Notes under the pieces: generated by a model | Database searches by the model: none | What the model was told of the DNA's origin: nothing | Seen by the model: the letters and a program-made list of their open reading frames with translations, nothing else | Assembly: GCF_002095475.1 (NCBI RefSeq) | Contig: NZ_MLFR01000012.1 | Span: forward strand, 62,001-126,000 | Direction of reading: 5' to 3' | Origin: Pantoea rwandensis | Lineage (GTDB): Bacteria > Pseudomonadota > Gammaproteobacteria > Enterobacterales > Enterobacteriaceae | Length of the DNA stretch: 64,000 nt | Program-made: the position numbers and the translations under genes | Part shown: positions 16,619 to 25,520 of the stretch, one piece after another | Numbering within the stretch: the first letter of the stretch is position 1 | Layout of the letters: the number at the start of each line of letters is the position of its first letter

Positions 16619-18019
16619 ATGCTCAACAAGCTCTCCAGCCGCTGGCATGGCCATCAGGCTCAGCTCACCCCGCGTCCCGCCTATTTGTTAATTGCTGACA
16701 TCATTGCTGATGGCATTAACAGCGGTGAATTCCTGCCTCGTGACCGTTTGCCCCCATTACGCGATCTTGCCATCTCACTGTCGCTCAATTACACCACCGT
16801 CACGCGCGGCTATGCCGAGGCGAAACGGCGAGGGCTGATTGATTCACGTCCAGGCTTAGGCAGCTATATTCGAGGCAAAGTCCCTTCGATGCCACTCAGC
16901 GGCGGGAGTAGCTATGAGATGACGATGAACTCGCCTATCGAGCCGGGAGAGGACCTGGCGCAGGCAATCAGTGAAGGGGCGATTAACCTGTTCACGCAGC
17001 AGAATATACTCAGTCTGTTGCGCTATCAGGACTTTGGCGGACACGCCGATGATAAGGCGATGGCTAAAGTGTGGCTTGAGAAACAACTGCCGCCAGTTAA
17101 CGTCGAAGAGGTGTTAATCACGCCGGGCATTCACAGTGCCCTCGTCGGGTTATTGACGCTGTTATGCCGTAAAGGGGGCAGCGTCTGCGTGAGCGATTTG
17201 ATCTATCCCGGCCTCAAAGCCATCGCCAGCCAGTTAAACATCACGTTGCAATCTCTCCCTTGTGATGAGGATGGCCCGCTACCGCGTGCGTTTGAACATC
17301 AGTGCCAGACTGGGCATATCAGCGCACTCTATATCAATCCCACCTTGCAGAATCCCACCACGTTAACGCTGCCTTTGCGTCGGCGTGAAGCACTAGCGGA
17401 TGTCGCTTCGCGCTACAGTATTCCGGTCATTGAAGATGAAGCCTATGCGGCGCTGATGACAGATCACATTCCATCGTTCAGTGAACTGATTCCTGAATTG
17501 ACGTGGTACATCACCGGCATGTCGAAGTGTTTTGGCCCAGGGTTACGTACAGCCTTTGTCAAAGGCCCCGGCAAACGCAACACGCAATTACTGGCGGGCG
17601 CGTTACGCGCGCTCAACGTGATGGCAAGCCCGATCACCAATGCTCTGGCATCACAATGGATACAGGATGGCACGGCCGATCGCGTATTGAGTTCCATTCG
17701 TGCAGAAGCGGGAATTCGCCAGAAACTTGCCGCCGATATTCTACGGCCTTTAAACTTACGCGCTTCGCCAGAGGGCTTCCACTTGTGGCTACTGTTACCG
17801 CGCCACCTCAACTGGAACCCCGCAGAAGTGGCGGTAAAATTGCGGGAACTTGGGGTCAGCGCCGTCTCCAGTGCTGCATTTTGCACCGACAACAACCCGC
17901 CCGATGCATTACGTATCTGCCTGGGAGGTGCATGGTCACGTGCGATGTGTTCCGAGAACCTCCAGACTATCGCGCATGTTTTAGCGCATCCAGAGCACTA
18001 TCACAGCATGGTGTTGTAA
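16619..18019 (+). CDS. MocR-type (GntR/aminotransferase) transcriptional regulator
   Basis: This 466-residue regulator has an N-terminal GntR winged helix (RPAYLLIADIIADGINSGEF ... LRDLAISLSLNYTTVTRGY, residues about 18-85) and a fold-type I aminotransferase-like domain from about 150. The PLP-binding lysine lies in TGMSKCFGPGLR. Such proteins usually sense an amine or PLP adduct. AAGGTG lies 9 bases before the ATG. It is divergent from the nit operon and is its probable regulator; an amine-type effector would fit a nitrogen pathway (inference). Confidence 0.9.
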   Translation: MLNKLSSRWHGHQAQLTPRPAYLLIADIIADGINSGEFLPRDRLPPLRDLAISLSLNYTTVTRGYAEAKRRGLIDSRPGLGSYIRGKVPSMPLSGGSSYEMTMNSPIEPGEDLAQAISEGAINLFTQQNILSLLRYQDFGGHADDKAMAKVWLEKQLPPVNVEEVLITPGIHSALVGLLTLLCRKGGSVCVSDLIYPGLKAIASQLNITLQSLPCDEDGPLPRAFEHQCQTGHISALYINPTLQNPTTLTLPLRRREALADVASRYSIPVIEDEAYAALMTDHIPSFSELIPELTWYITGMSKCFGPGLRTAFVKGPGKRNTQLLAGALRALNVMASPITNALASQWIQDGTADRVLSSIRAEAGIRQKLAADILRPLNLRASPEGFHLWLLLPRHLNWNPAEVAVKLRELGVSAVSSAAFCTDNNPPDALRICLGGAWSRAMCSENLQTIAHVLAHPEHYHSMVL

Positions 18020-18043
18020 TCATTAAACGCAGCGGAGAGCAAT

Positions 18044-18064
18044 GCCGCCTTTAATTACGGCGGC
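18044..18064. terminator. Hairpin between convergent genes
   Basis: GCCGCC at 18044-18049 pairs with GGCGGC at 18059-18064 around a 9-base loop, between the convergent MocR gene and the DUF1932 dehydrogenase. It lacks a long T run, so it is a weak candidate. Confidence 0.4.
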
Positions 18065-18070
18065 CATTAC

Positions 18071-18943
18071 CTACTTCAATGTGTTCAGTGACGTCTGCCA
18101 AACAAAGGGCTGAAAATCTGTGTAGAGGATGCCTCGCTCAGCCATTTTAGCCGGCATGGCTGCCTGAACCTGGCGGATAGCCTTGCTCATCATGGCATCC
18201 ACTCCCGCATCTTGTAAGGTTTTCACCACTTCGCTCATCTCTTCCGCCCGCCTGACACCATGTTCAGCAACGCGGCTAATCAGATAATGAGGCAGCTGAT
18301 CGTTCCATCCCATTGAAGGGAAGCTCGTATGCAGTGAGGCCAAAACCGCATCCTCAACCCCATACTGTTGCGCGGCGCTGAGGCATTCAGTGGTTAAGGC
18401 TTCCAGCCCTTTGATCATCACACTGCGGCACATCTTTATGGCAGAGACATCGCCGATGCTTTCGCTCACGGCGCGAGCACAGCAATCGAGGCTCGTTAAG
18501 GTTTCAGCCAGCAAATCAGCATGGGGCCCGGCCAGCAGCAGTGGTGTCGCCAGCCGCTTAGGTGGCACGGGTGCCATCACAGCCACGTCAAGGTAGTTGC
18601 CTTTTCCATGCTTTATAGCCTCTGCGGCGGCTAGTTTCGTGGCTGGCGAGACGGAGTTGAAGTCGAGGAAATGCTGCCCACTCACTAACAACGGCGCCGC
18701 CTGCTCAGCGACTTCCCGCGCATTACCGGCCGTCACCAGTGACAGGATGATATCAGCGCCCCGGATCGCTTCGCCAAGCGATGCGGCAAGCCCCACATTG
18801 ATCTGTTGAGCACGCGCGCGTAGCGATGCAGCTTCTGAGCCCAGCAGTTTTTTATCCCAGACGCGGATAGCCGCCTTCCGCGCCAGGTCTTCAGCGTAAA
18901 TTTGCCCGGCTTCACCGAAGCCGATAATGGCGATTTGTGTCAT
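18071..18943 (-). CDS. NAD(P)-binding dehydrogenase of the 6PGDH/beta-hydroxyacid type with DUF1932 domain
   Basis: The 290-residue protein begins with a Rossmann motif, IAIIGFGEAGQIYAEDL, and follows the 6-phosphogluconate/3-hydroxyisobutyrate dehydrogenase layout: a D-F-N-S-V-S-P substrate strip near residue 97 and the family lysine in IKMCRSVMIKGLEAL (about 168). The C-terminal helical part matches DUF1932. It is the last gene after galB-galC-galD (10-base gap), so it probably acts on an intermediate or side product of the aromatic pathway, but its exact step is not known. The start at 18943 was chosen to match the family and the spacing; an upstream frame overlaps galD. Confidence 0.8.
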   Translation of the reverse strand: MTQIAIIGFGEAGQIYAEDLARKAAIRVWDKKLLGSEAASLRARAQQINVGLAASLGEAIRGADIILSLVTAGNAREVAEQAAPLLVSGQHFLDFNSVSPATKLAAAEAIKHGKGNYLDVAVMAPVPPKRLATPLLLAGPHADLLAETLTSLDCCARAVSESIGDVSAIKMCRSVMIKGLEALTTECLSAAQQYGVEDAVLASLHTSFPSMGWNDQLPHYLISRVAEHGVRRAEEMSEVVKTLQDAGVDAMMSKAIRQVQAAMPAKMAERGILYTDFQPFVWQTSLNTLK

Positions 18944-18953
18944 CCTGCTCTCC

Positions 18954-20036
18954 TTATGTTCCCGACCACACTGTGCCTGGAATCGCCACTCGGCCATCAA
19001 ACAGCAGCCGTGCGGTGCGTATCAAACCACTGCGACTCACATTGCCTTGCGCATCACGGGTTAACATCACGCTGAACTCGCCACTGGGATGCTCCACTGC
19101 CAGTCGTTGCTCATGCGCGCTGCTAACATGGGCTAAGCCTTCTGCAACCGATCCTGGAATCAGGCATGCCGTCGCCACACTGACCGCGCCCAGCACGCCA
19201 ATTGATGCGTGGCAGCGGTGGGGAATAAAGGTGCGCGAGCTAATAGCGCCCCCGTTTGTCGGGGCGGCAATCAGCGTCATTTTCGGTACACTACGCTGTG
19301 AGACATCACCAAGATTCATCAAGGGACCGGCCTGAAGTCGGATCGATTCAAGCCGCGCTTTTAGCTCTTCATCACTATCCAGTTGCTCACGACTTTCTAG
19401 TCCGGTGCGTTGTAAGTCGGCGGCTCGCACCACCACGACCGGCATACCGTTATCAATGCAGGTCACGTTAATCCCATCAAAGGTGTCAACCGCCTGGCCG
19501 GTCGGTAACAGCGCACCGCAGCTGGATCCGGCAATATCGGCGAATCTCAGCACCTGCTCTGAGGCAGTACCGGGGACACCGTCAATATGCGTATCGCCCT
19601 GATACTCCACGGCGCCTTCTGGCGTTGGAATTTGCGCTTCGGCAATTTGACCGGTGTTCACCATAAAGATGCGCACTCGCGTCACCGCGCCCTCTACGGG
19701 GACTAACCCTTTTTCAATCGCGATAGGGCCAACGGCGGCAAGTACATTACCGCAGTTTTGTCCGTAATCGACCACGGCCTTATCCACATTGACCTGTGCA
19801 AACAGGTACTCCACATCTGCATCCGAACGGAAGGAGCGTGAAATGATCGCAACTTTGCTGGTGAGCGGATCGGCACCGCCGATGCCATCAATTTGGCGTT
19901 TGTCTGGCGAACCCATCACCGCCAGCAACACATTATCGCGTACGGATTGATCGGCAGGCAGATCGCTGGCCAGAAAGCAGGCCGCTTTTGACGTGCCGCC
20001 GCGCATCATTGTGCAGGGGATCAGGGTTTGCTTCAT
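18954..20036 (-). CDS. galD: 4-oxalomesaconate tautomerase (GalD, PrpF superfamily)
   Basis: The 360-residue protein is a PrpF-like isomerase: it opens with [21 protein letters not shown] and has [21 protein letters not shown] and the [22 protein letters not shown] segment, typical of 4-oxalomesaconate tautomerases. GalD converts the keto and enol forms of 4-oxalomesaconate in gallate breakdown. The ATG overlaps the galC stop by 4 bases. PrpF (aconitate isomerase) is the main alternative, but the galB-galC neighbours favour GalD. Confidence 0.9.
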   Translation of the reverse strand: MKQTLIPCTMMRGGTSKAACFLASDLPADQSVRDNVLLAVMGSPDKRQIDGIGGADPLTSKVAIISRSFRSDADVEYLFAQVNVDKAVVDYGQNCGNVLAAVGPIAIEKGLVPVEGAVTRVRIFMVNTGQIAEAQIPTPEGAVEYQGDTHIDGVPGTASEQVLRFADIAGSSCGALLPTGQAVDTFDGINVTCIDNGMPVVVVRAADLQRTGLESREQLDSDEELKARLESIRLQAGPLMNLGDVSQRSVPKMTLIAAPTNGGAISSRTFIPHRCHASIGVLGAVSVATACLIPGSVAEGLAHVSSAHEQRLAVEHPSGEFSVMLTRDAQGNVSRSGLIRTARLLFDGRVAIPGTVWSGT

Positions 20037-20755
20037 GATGACGCCTTTGCCAGTTCGTCCAGTGACTCGACGTAATGCAACCCTTTTTCAGCCAGTTGCT
20101 CACGCATTTGATAAATATCCAGACCGAGTTCGCCCGAGGCCAAACGAACGCGTTTACTCTCTTCATTGGCCACGCGCTGCTGCGCGGCCTGCATAACCTG
20201 AGCAGCATCAGCGCGGGGAATCACCACCACGCCATCATCATCAGCCACGATGATATCGCCAGGATTGACCAGTTGGCCGGCACAGATAACCGGCACGTTC
20301 ACCGAACCAATGGTGGCTTTTACCGTACCCTGTGCGTATACGGCGCGAGACCAGACCGGAAACTGCATGTCACGTAACGTCTGGCTGTCACGGATGCCAA
20401 TGTCACCCACCAGCGCAACAACACCCCTGGCCTTTAACGACGTCGCTAACAGATCGCCAAAGAATCCATCATGGCAGTCAGATGTGGGTGCCACCAGCAG
20501 CACATCACCCAGCTGACACTGCTCTACCGCCACGTGAAACATCCAGTTATCACCCGGTGACACCAGCACAGTCACTGCACTGCCGGCGATCGTGACACCT
20601 TGCTGGATAGGTTTTATGCGTACATCTAACAACCCCTGACGCTGCTGAGCTTCATGGGCTGTTGCTACACCAAACTGCGCGAACTGGGCCACCACATCGC
20701 GATTAGCGCGATCGATATGGCGCACCACCACGCCTTTTTTATTCACAAGGCTCAT
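20033..20755 (-). CDS. galC: 4-carboxy-4-hydroxy-2-oxoadipate aldolase / oxaloacetate decarboxylase (GalC)
   Basis: This 240-residue protein is of the RraA-like class II aldolase type. Family residues include the [20 protein letters not shown] active-site loop, [20 protein letters not shown] and the metal-site region [12 protein letters not shown]. GalC/LigK-type enzymes split 4-carboxy-4-hydroxy-2-oxoadipate into pyruvate and oxaloacetate. It overlaps galB and galD by 4 bases each, so the three genes are translationally coupled. Generic RraA proteins are shorter (about 160-170), which supports the aldolase call. Confidence 0.9.
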   Translation of the reverse strand: MSLVNKKGVVVRHIDRANRDVVAQFAQFGVATAHEAQQRQGLLDVRIKPIQQGVTIAGSAVTVLVSPGDNWMFHVAVEQCQLGDVLLVAPTSDCHDGFFGDLLATSLKARGVVALVGDIGIRDSQTLRDMQFPVWSRAVYAQGTVKATIGSVNVPVICAGQLVNPGDIIVADDDGVVVIPRADAAQVMQAAQQRVANEESKRVRLASGELGLDIYQMREQLAEKGLHYVESLDELAKASS

Positions 20756-21489
20756 GAAAGGTCCTCCGTCACGCGCGGGAACAGACTTTGATAACCTTCG
20801 CCATGGGTGATAACCCGAGTAGAGGTGATACCTGTGTTACGTTTGGCCTGCACACCACGCTGCAGCGCCACACGCGTGTAGTACTCCCACAGATGTTCCT
20901 GACCCGCCATACATTGAATCGCCTGATATTTCTTGTCCCACACCGAGGTGATATCCAGCAGCACATCCGGTTTCCACAGACATTGCTCCGGTTGATGCGG
21001 CTCAAAGCAATAGACAGGTGGCGCACCAATGATCGGCTCACCAGGGCGATATCCCTCTGCCTGGGCAATAATGCGTGCTTCCTGCGTCAGATTCGCCGCG
21101 AGTGGGTGATCATAGTTGTAGGGATCGGCAATCGAGTGTGTCAAAACAAAATGGGGTTGGATGCGGCGGAACACATCAGCCAGACGGAATAAGGTCTCTT
21201 TGTCGGCTCTTAGCGGGTAATCGCCTAAATCAAAGAACTCAATACTGGCACCTAACACTTCTGCGGCCGCTTCCGCTTCCACCTGGCGTTGCTGTTTGAC
21301 GAGGGCTTCCGTCATGTTCCCTTTACGCCATAGCTTGGCTGACTCTCCGCGCTCACCAAAGGAGAGGCAGACCACGTGAACGTCATAACCCTGCGAAGCG
21401 TGCAGTGCAATGGCACCACCCGCACGCCAGACGAAGTCCGCAGAATGCGCGCTGACCACTAAGGCACTCTTTTTGATGTTGTTTTCCAT
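20752..21489 (-). CDS. galB: 4-oxalomesaconate hydratase (GalB, PIG-L/LmbE family)
   Basis: The 245-residue protein has the PIG-L fold with the GalB-type metal motif [15 protein letters not shown] (AHSAD in place of the AHPDD of deacetylases). Downstream lie [12 protein letters not shown] and [11 protein letters not shown]. It hydrates 4-oxalomesaconate to 4-carboxy-4-hydroxy-2-oxoadipate. AGGGGAA precedes the ATG at 21489; a longer frame up to 21603 was rejected. It is the first gene of the galB-galC-galD-DUF1932 operon and is divergent from the LysR gene. Confidence 0.9.
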   Translation of the reverse strand: MENNIKKSALVVSAHSADFVWRAGGAIALHASQGYDVHVVCLSFGERGESAKLWRKGNMTEALVKQQRQVEAEAAAEVLGASIEFFDLGDYPLRADKETLFRLADVFRRIQPHFVLTHSIADPYNYDHPLAANLTQEARIIAQAEGYRPGEPIIGAPPVYCFEPHQPEQCLWKPDVLLDITSVWDKKYQAIQCMAGQEHLWEYYTRVALQRGVQAKRNTGITSTRVITHGEGYQSLFPRVTEDLS

Positions 21490-21614
21490 GTTATTCCCCT
21501 GCTGTTGCGTTTTTTTTATGCTGGCATGCAACGCGCTACACGAATAATTCCTTTCATTGCGCAGGCTATGACTTTTATTTATGTTGTGATTAGGGTCGCG
21601 CATTGGAGAAAGTC

Positions 21615-22847
21615 ATGACGAAATACCAAACAGAAGACAATGACATTAAAATCATGCAATTAAGGTCACTGTGCATGGTGGCTGAGCGTGGTACGGTTTC
21701 CAATGCAGCGGAAAATTTATTTCGCACACAATCTGCGGTGACCCGCTCACTGCGTGATCTGGAACAAACGTTATCCACCGCGCTATTTGAACGCCACTCC
21801 AGCGGAATGCTGTTAACGGATGCCGGGAAATGTGTGTTGCCGCGCGCGCAGCGAGCACTGGGGGAGTTGCAGCAAATCCCGGCGATGTTGGCGCGCTTTA
21901 AACAGCGTGGCAGTCACCGGGATGAAGCTGAACCCATCTGGCTGTTCAATGTCCGGCGCTTACAAATTTTTTTACGACTCTTCCATTTGCACCATACCCA
22001 AAGCGTGGCCAATGCGTTGGGTATCAGCCAACCGGCGGTGAGTGCCGCATTGAAGGTGCTTGAAAAAGGGGCGGGCGTGAACCTTTTTCAACGATCGCCA
22101 AAAGGCATGATGCCTTCAACGGCGGCGCAGGAAATGGCCCCCCATATCAGCCGCGCACTCAATGAAATTCGTCATATTCCAGAGGATCTTGCCGCCCATG
22201 TGGGTGATATTCACGGAACGGTACAGGTGGGTGCCCTGCCGCTGTGTCGCAGTAGCCTGCTACCGCGCGCCATCGCACATCTGGTCACGCAACATCCGTC
22301 GGTAAAAGTGGTGACCAATGAAAGTGCCTTTAGCAACCTGGTCACCGAATTACGAGCCGGGGATGTGGACCTGATTTTGGGGGCACTGCGTCAGAATGAC
22401 AGCGTGCCTGATTTGGATAATCGCGTACTGTTCACTGAAGAGCTGGTACTGCTCGCGCGTCCACAGCATCCTTTGGCCGGAAAACCCTTGCTACCTGTTC
22501 ATTTTGGTCACACGCAGTGGATTTTACCGCGTGAAAACAGTCCCGGCCGTCAGTTGTTGGACCGCGCTTTCCAACGCTTAGGTATGGCACCTCCTACTCC
22601 GGTGGTTGAAAGCGGCGATCTGGCGATTATACGAGGACTGTTACTCAACTCCGATATGGTCGCCGCCGTCTCCAGCCATCAGTTAGCCTACGAATTACGT
22701 GCCGGTATTCTCAAACCGCTGAGCTTTGCCCTACCCGATACGCATCGTGCGATTGGCCTAACGCTACGCCAGGGTGCATTGCACTCACCCGCCACCCTGG
22801 CATTGATCGCCAGCATTGATGCTGAAGCACGCACGGATGCGTCCTAA
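21615..22847 (+). CDS. galR: LysR-type regulator with two tandem HTH domains (gallate regulator)
   Basis: The protein has 410 residues, about 100 more than a normal LysR protein, because it carries two LysR-type winged helices. The first spans about 10-75 (IMQLRSLCMVAERGTV, TQSAVTRSLRDLEQ) and the second about 108-175 (RRLQIFLRLFHLHHTQSV, ISQPAVSAALKVLEKG). A single effector-binding domain follows from about 190. GGAG lies 7 bases before the ATG at 21615; a TTG at 21603 is less likely. It is divergent from galB and upstream of the transporter and dioxygenase, so it probably controls the whole aromatic island. Confidence 0.88.
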   Translation: MTKYQTEDNDIKIMQLRSLCMVAERGTVSNAAENLFRTQSAVTRSLRDLEQTLSTALFERHSSGMLLTDAGKCVLPRAQRALGELQQIPAMLARFKQRGSHRDEAEPIWLFNVRRLQIFLRLFHLHHTQSVANALGISQPAVSAALKVLEKGAGVNLFQRSPKGMMPSTAAQEMAPHISRALNEIRHIPEDLAAHVGDIHGTVQVGALPLCRSSLLPRAIAHLVTQHPSVKVVTNESAFSNLVTELRAGDVDLILGALRQNDSVPDLDNRVLFTEELVLLARPQHPLAGKPLLPVHFGHTQWILPRENSPGRQLLDRAFQRLGMAPPTPVVESGDLAIIRGLLLNSDMVAAVSSHQLAYELRAGILKPLSFALPDTHRAIGLTLRQGALHSPATLALIASIDAEARTDAS

Positions 22848-22881
22848 ACGAAATTCATACACCTACACGCTGAAATGTTGA

Positions 22882-22900
22882 CCACAGGCTCTGCCTGTGG
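22882..22900 (+). terminator. Hairpin after the LysR gene
   Basis: CCACAGGC pairs perfectly with GCCTGTGG around a 3-base loop, 35 bases after the galR stop. Only a short T-rich stretch follows, so termination may be partial. Confidence 0.5.
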
Positions 22901-23083
22901 CCTGTTTCGCCACCTTAGCAAGCCATTAAGTTTGCCACGCTGCTCACAATATAAATGTAACTCATACCTCTAAAAGCCTTTTTTGACAGACACTCCGCGC
23001 TTGGCTGCATAACGTGTAAGGGCATTCACACTCCTCTCACTACGACAATAACGGCCCTACGAGCCCTAACAGAGAGCTAAGCC

Positions 23084-24463
23084 ATGAACACAAACAAGCT
23101 GATCGATATTAAAGACTGGATCGACTCTCGTCCGATTTCTCCCTTCCAGTGGCGCGTGCTGGTGCTGTGCCTGATTATCATCATGTTTGATGGTTATGAT
23201 GCCGCCGTGATGGGATTTATTGCTCCCGCGCTGATTGAACAGTGGCATATTTCCCGTGCGGCGATGGGACCGATACTGGGTGCGGCAATGTTCGGCGTGG
23301 CCATTGGTGCTCTCATTGCGGGTCCGCTGTCCGATCGTTATGGACGAAAGAGAGTCATTCTGCTCTCCGTCGCGATGTTTTCTGCCTTCAGTCTGGCCTG
23401 TGCTTTCGCTTCATCACCGTTGCAAATGGCGCTGCTGCGTTTTATTGCCGGGCTGGGCTTAGGGGCAGTGATGCCTAACTGCGTGACTCTGCTCGCCGAA
23501 TATATGCCAGAGCGTCGTAAAGGGGTGATGATCACCCTGATGTTCAGTGGTTTTAATATCGGCTCCGGTTTGGGTGGCTTTATCGCCGCCGCACTGCTCA
23601 GCCATTATCACTGGCCTGCAGTGTTGATTGTGGGGGGAGCCGTGCCGCTGTTATTGCTGCCGCTGTTAGCTGTCTTGCTGCCAGAATCAACCCTTAACTT
23701 AGTGGTTCGTAAAGCACCGCGTGCACAAATCGCCGCCTTACTGAATCGCATGGGAGGGCACTTCACCCAACATGACGCATTTGTACTGAGTTCACCGCGC
23801 ATCCAGCGCAGCAGCACCATTGCACAGCTGTTTAGTCACGGTTTTGCCCGCGGCACGATTATTCTGTGGCTGACCTATTTTATGGGGCTGTTTGTTATCT
23901 ATCTGCTGAATGGCTGGTTACCCACCATCATGCGTTCTGGCGGCATTTCGCTGGAACAAGCCGCCATCCTTGCCGGTCTGTTCCAACTGGGTGGGCCATT
24001 AGGCGGCATTTTGGTCGGGGCGTTAATGGATAAATTGAACGCTAAATACGTCATCGGCGTGGTGTATCTGTTGGGATGCGTCTGTCTGCTGGCGCAGGGC
24101 GTTTTCGCCTTCTCCGGTGTGGCATTAGGCGTGTTCATTTTTATTATCGGCATGTGCATTAATGGCGCGCAAAATGGCCTGCAAGTCTATTCTCCTGCTT
24201 ACTATCCCACTGAGATTCGCGCGACTGGCGTAAGCTGGATGCATGGCATTGGCCGTACTGGCGCGATTTTAAGCTCATCCGTGGGCGGACTACTCATGGG
24301 GGCCTTTCCTGCCCAATCCGCCATTTTCTTTATCCTTGCCCTGCCCGCGCTGTTGGCTGCATTGAGTATCGTGTTGCACCGCAATGTCGCACTGGAAATG
24401 AAAATTAAAGGCGCGGAGTTGAACGACATTCCCGCGCTGTCTCAAACCCTGAATAACCGTTAA
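23084..24463 (+). CDS. galT: Aromatic acid:H+ symporter, MFS AAHS family (GalT-like)
   Basis: This 459-residue permease has 12 predicted helices and the AAHS family hallmarks: the helix-1 FDGYDAAVMGF motif, the loop 2-3 signature GPLSDRYGRKRV, and the later YYPTEIRATGVSW motif. AAHS proteins import benzoate-type acids (PcaK, BenK, GalT). The position between galR and the dioxygenase points to gallate or a related hydroxybenzoate. The ATG is preceded by a modest AGAGAGC site, and a 236-base gap from galR likely holds its own promoter. Confidence 0.88.
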   Translation: MNTNKLIDIKDWIDSRPISPFQWRVLVLCLIIIMFDGYDAAVMGFIAPALIEQWHISRAAMGPILGAAMFGVAIGALIAGPLSDRYGRKRVILLSVAMFSAFSLACAFASSPLQMALLRFIAGLGLGAVMPNCVTLLAEYMPERRKGVMITLMFSGFNIGSGLGGFIAAALLSHYHWPAVLIVGGAVPLLLLPLLAVLLPESTLNLVVRKAPRAQIAALLNRMGGHFTQHDAFVLSSPRIQRSSTIAQLFSHGFARGTIILWLTYFMGLFVIYLLNGWLPTIMRSGGISLEQAAILAGLFQLGGPLGGILVGALMDKLNAKYVIGVVYLLGCVCLLAQGVFAFSGVALGVFIFIIGMCINGAQNGLQVYSPAYYPTEIRATGVSWMHGIGRTGAILSSSVGGLLMGAFPAQSAIFFILALPALLAALSIVLHRNVALEMKIKGAELNDIPALSQTLNNR

Positions 24464-24484
24464 TACCCGTTAAGGAAGATTCTC

Positions 24485-25453
24485 ATGACGCAGCACCTGT
24501 CAGAACCCTGTTTCGATATCGCGCATCTGGCCCATGTTGAGATGTACACCGATAAATTTGAAGAGAGTCTGAATTTCTTCGTTAACGTTTACGGCCTGAC
24601 TGTCTCCGCTCAGGATGAAAATCACGCCTGGCTGCGCGCCTGGGACGACTACGAATTTCACTCGCTGAAGCTGACGCGCCATCACACCACCGGCGTGGGG
24701 CATATCGCCTATCGCGCCAGCTCAGAAGCCGCATTATTGAGGCGCGTCGCCGTAATCGAAGCCAGTCAGTATGAGGCGATAGGCTGGGTGGATAATGAGC
24801 CTGGGCACGGGCGTGCTTTTCGCTTTGCCGATCCCTTTGGGCATATCTTCGAAATCTACTACGACACGGTACGTTATCAGCCTGAGCCCGATGAGCGTCC
24901 TTCATTAAAAAATCTGGCACAACGTTACCATGGGCGCGGCGCTTGCCCGCGTCGGCTGGATCACCTCAATCTGCTCGCCGCAGATGTACGTGAGTTCAAA
25001 GCCTTTATGGAGACCTGCCTTGGCGCACGTGTCACTGAAATGATTCAGTTAGATAACGGGCGCATTGGCGGATGCTGGTTCACCATCAACAACAAAACCT
25101 ACGATCTGGCTTGTACCGAGGAGCATGGCGGCGGCAATGCGCGCCTGCACCATGTGACTTATGCGACGGATACACGAGAAGATATTCTGCGCGCGGCTGA
25201 TATCTTCCTGGAGAATGGTGTACATATTGAGACCGGTCCGCACAAACACGCTATTCAGGGCACGTTCTTCCTGTATGTATGGGAGCCAGCCGGGAACCGT
25301 GTTGAGCTGGCTAATTCGGGCGCGCGCCTTATTCTGGCTCCAGACTGGCAGACCGTGGTATGGACCGAATCCGAGCGTAAGAGAGGTCAGGCCTGGGGAT
25401 TAAAAACCATTGAGACCTTCCATACTCACGGCACCCCGCCCGTCGAACGTTAA
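24485..25453 (+). CDS. Type I extradiol ring-cleavage dioxygenase (VOC superfamily)
   Basis: The 322-residue enzyme has two tandem VOC modules (about 10-130 and 155-285), like catechol 2,3-dioxygenase XylE. All active-site residues are present: metal ligands H160 (LDHLNLL), H223 (LHHVTY) and E274 (NRVELA), plus the acid/base H255 (GPHKH) and Y264. The H223/H255/Y264/E274 spacing equals that of XylE (214/246/255/265). It lies 21 bases after galT. In Pseudomonas the gallate ring is opened by GalA, a LigB-type enzyme; none is seen in this window, so this protein probably does that step. Substrate assignment is inference. Confidence 0.88.
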   Translation: MTQHLSEPCFDIAHLAHVEMYTDKFEESLNFFVNVYGLTVSAQDENHAWLRAWDDYEFHSLKLTRHHTTGVGHIAYRASSEAALLRRVAVIEASQYEAIGWVDNEPGHGRAFRFADPFGHIFEIYYDTVRYQPEPDERPSLKNLAQRYHGRGACPRRLDHLNLLAADVREFKAFMETCLGARVTEMIQLDNGRIGGCWFTINNKTYDLACTEEHGGGNARLHHVTYATDTREDILRAADIFLENGVHIETGPHKHAIQGTFFLYVWEPAGNRVELANSGARLILAPDWQTVVWTESERKRGQAWGLKTIETFHTHGTPPVER

Positions 25454-25459
25454 CGTAAA

Positions 25460-25488
25460 AAGCGCCTACTCCATCGGCTTGGGCGCTT
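25460..25488. terminator. Bidirectional terminator
   Basis: AAGCGCC at 25460-25466 pairs with GGCGCTT at 25482-25488. An A run precedes it and a T-rich stretch follows, so it can end both the dioxygenase transcript and the convergent sigma-54 regulator transcript. Confidence 0.65.
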
Positions 25489-25520
25489 ATCTTCTGTTTC
25501 AGCTCAACGATGCGGTGACT

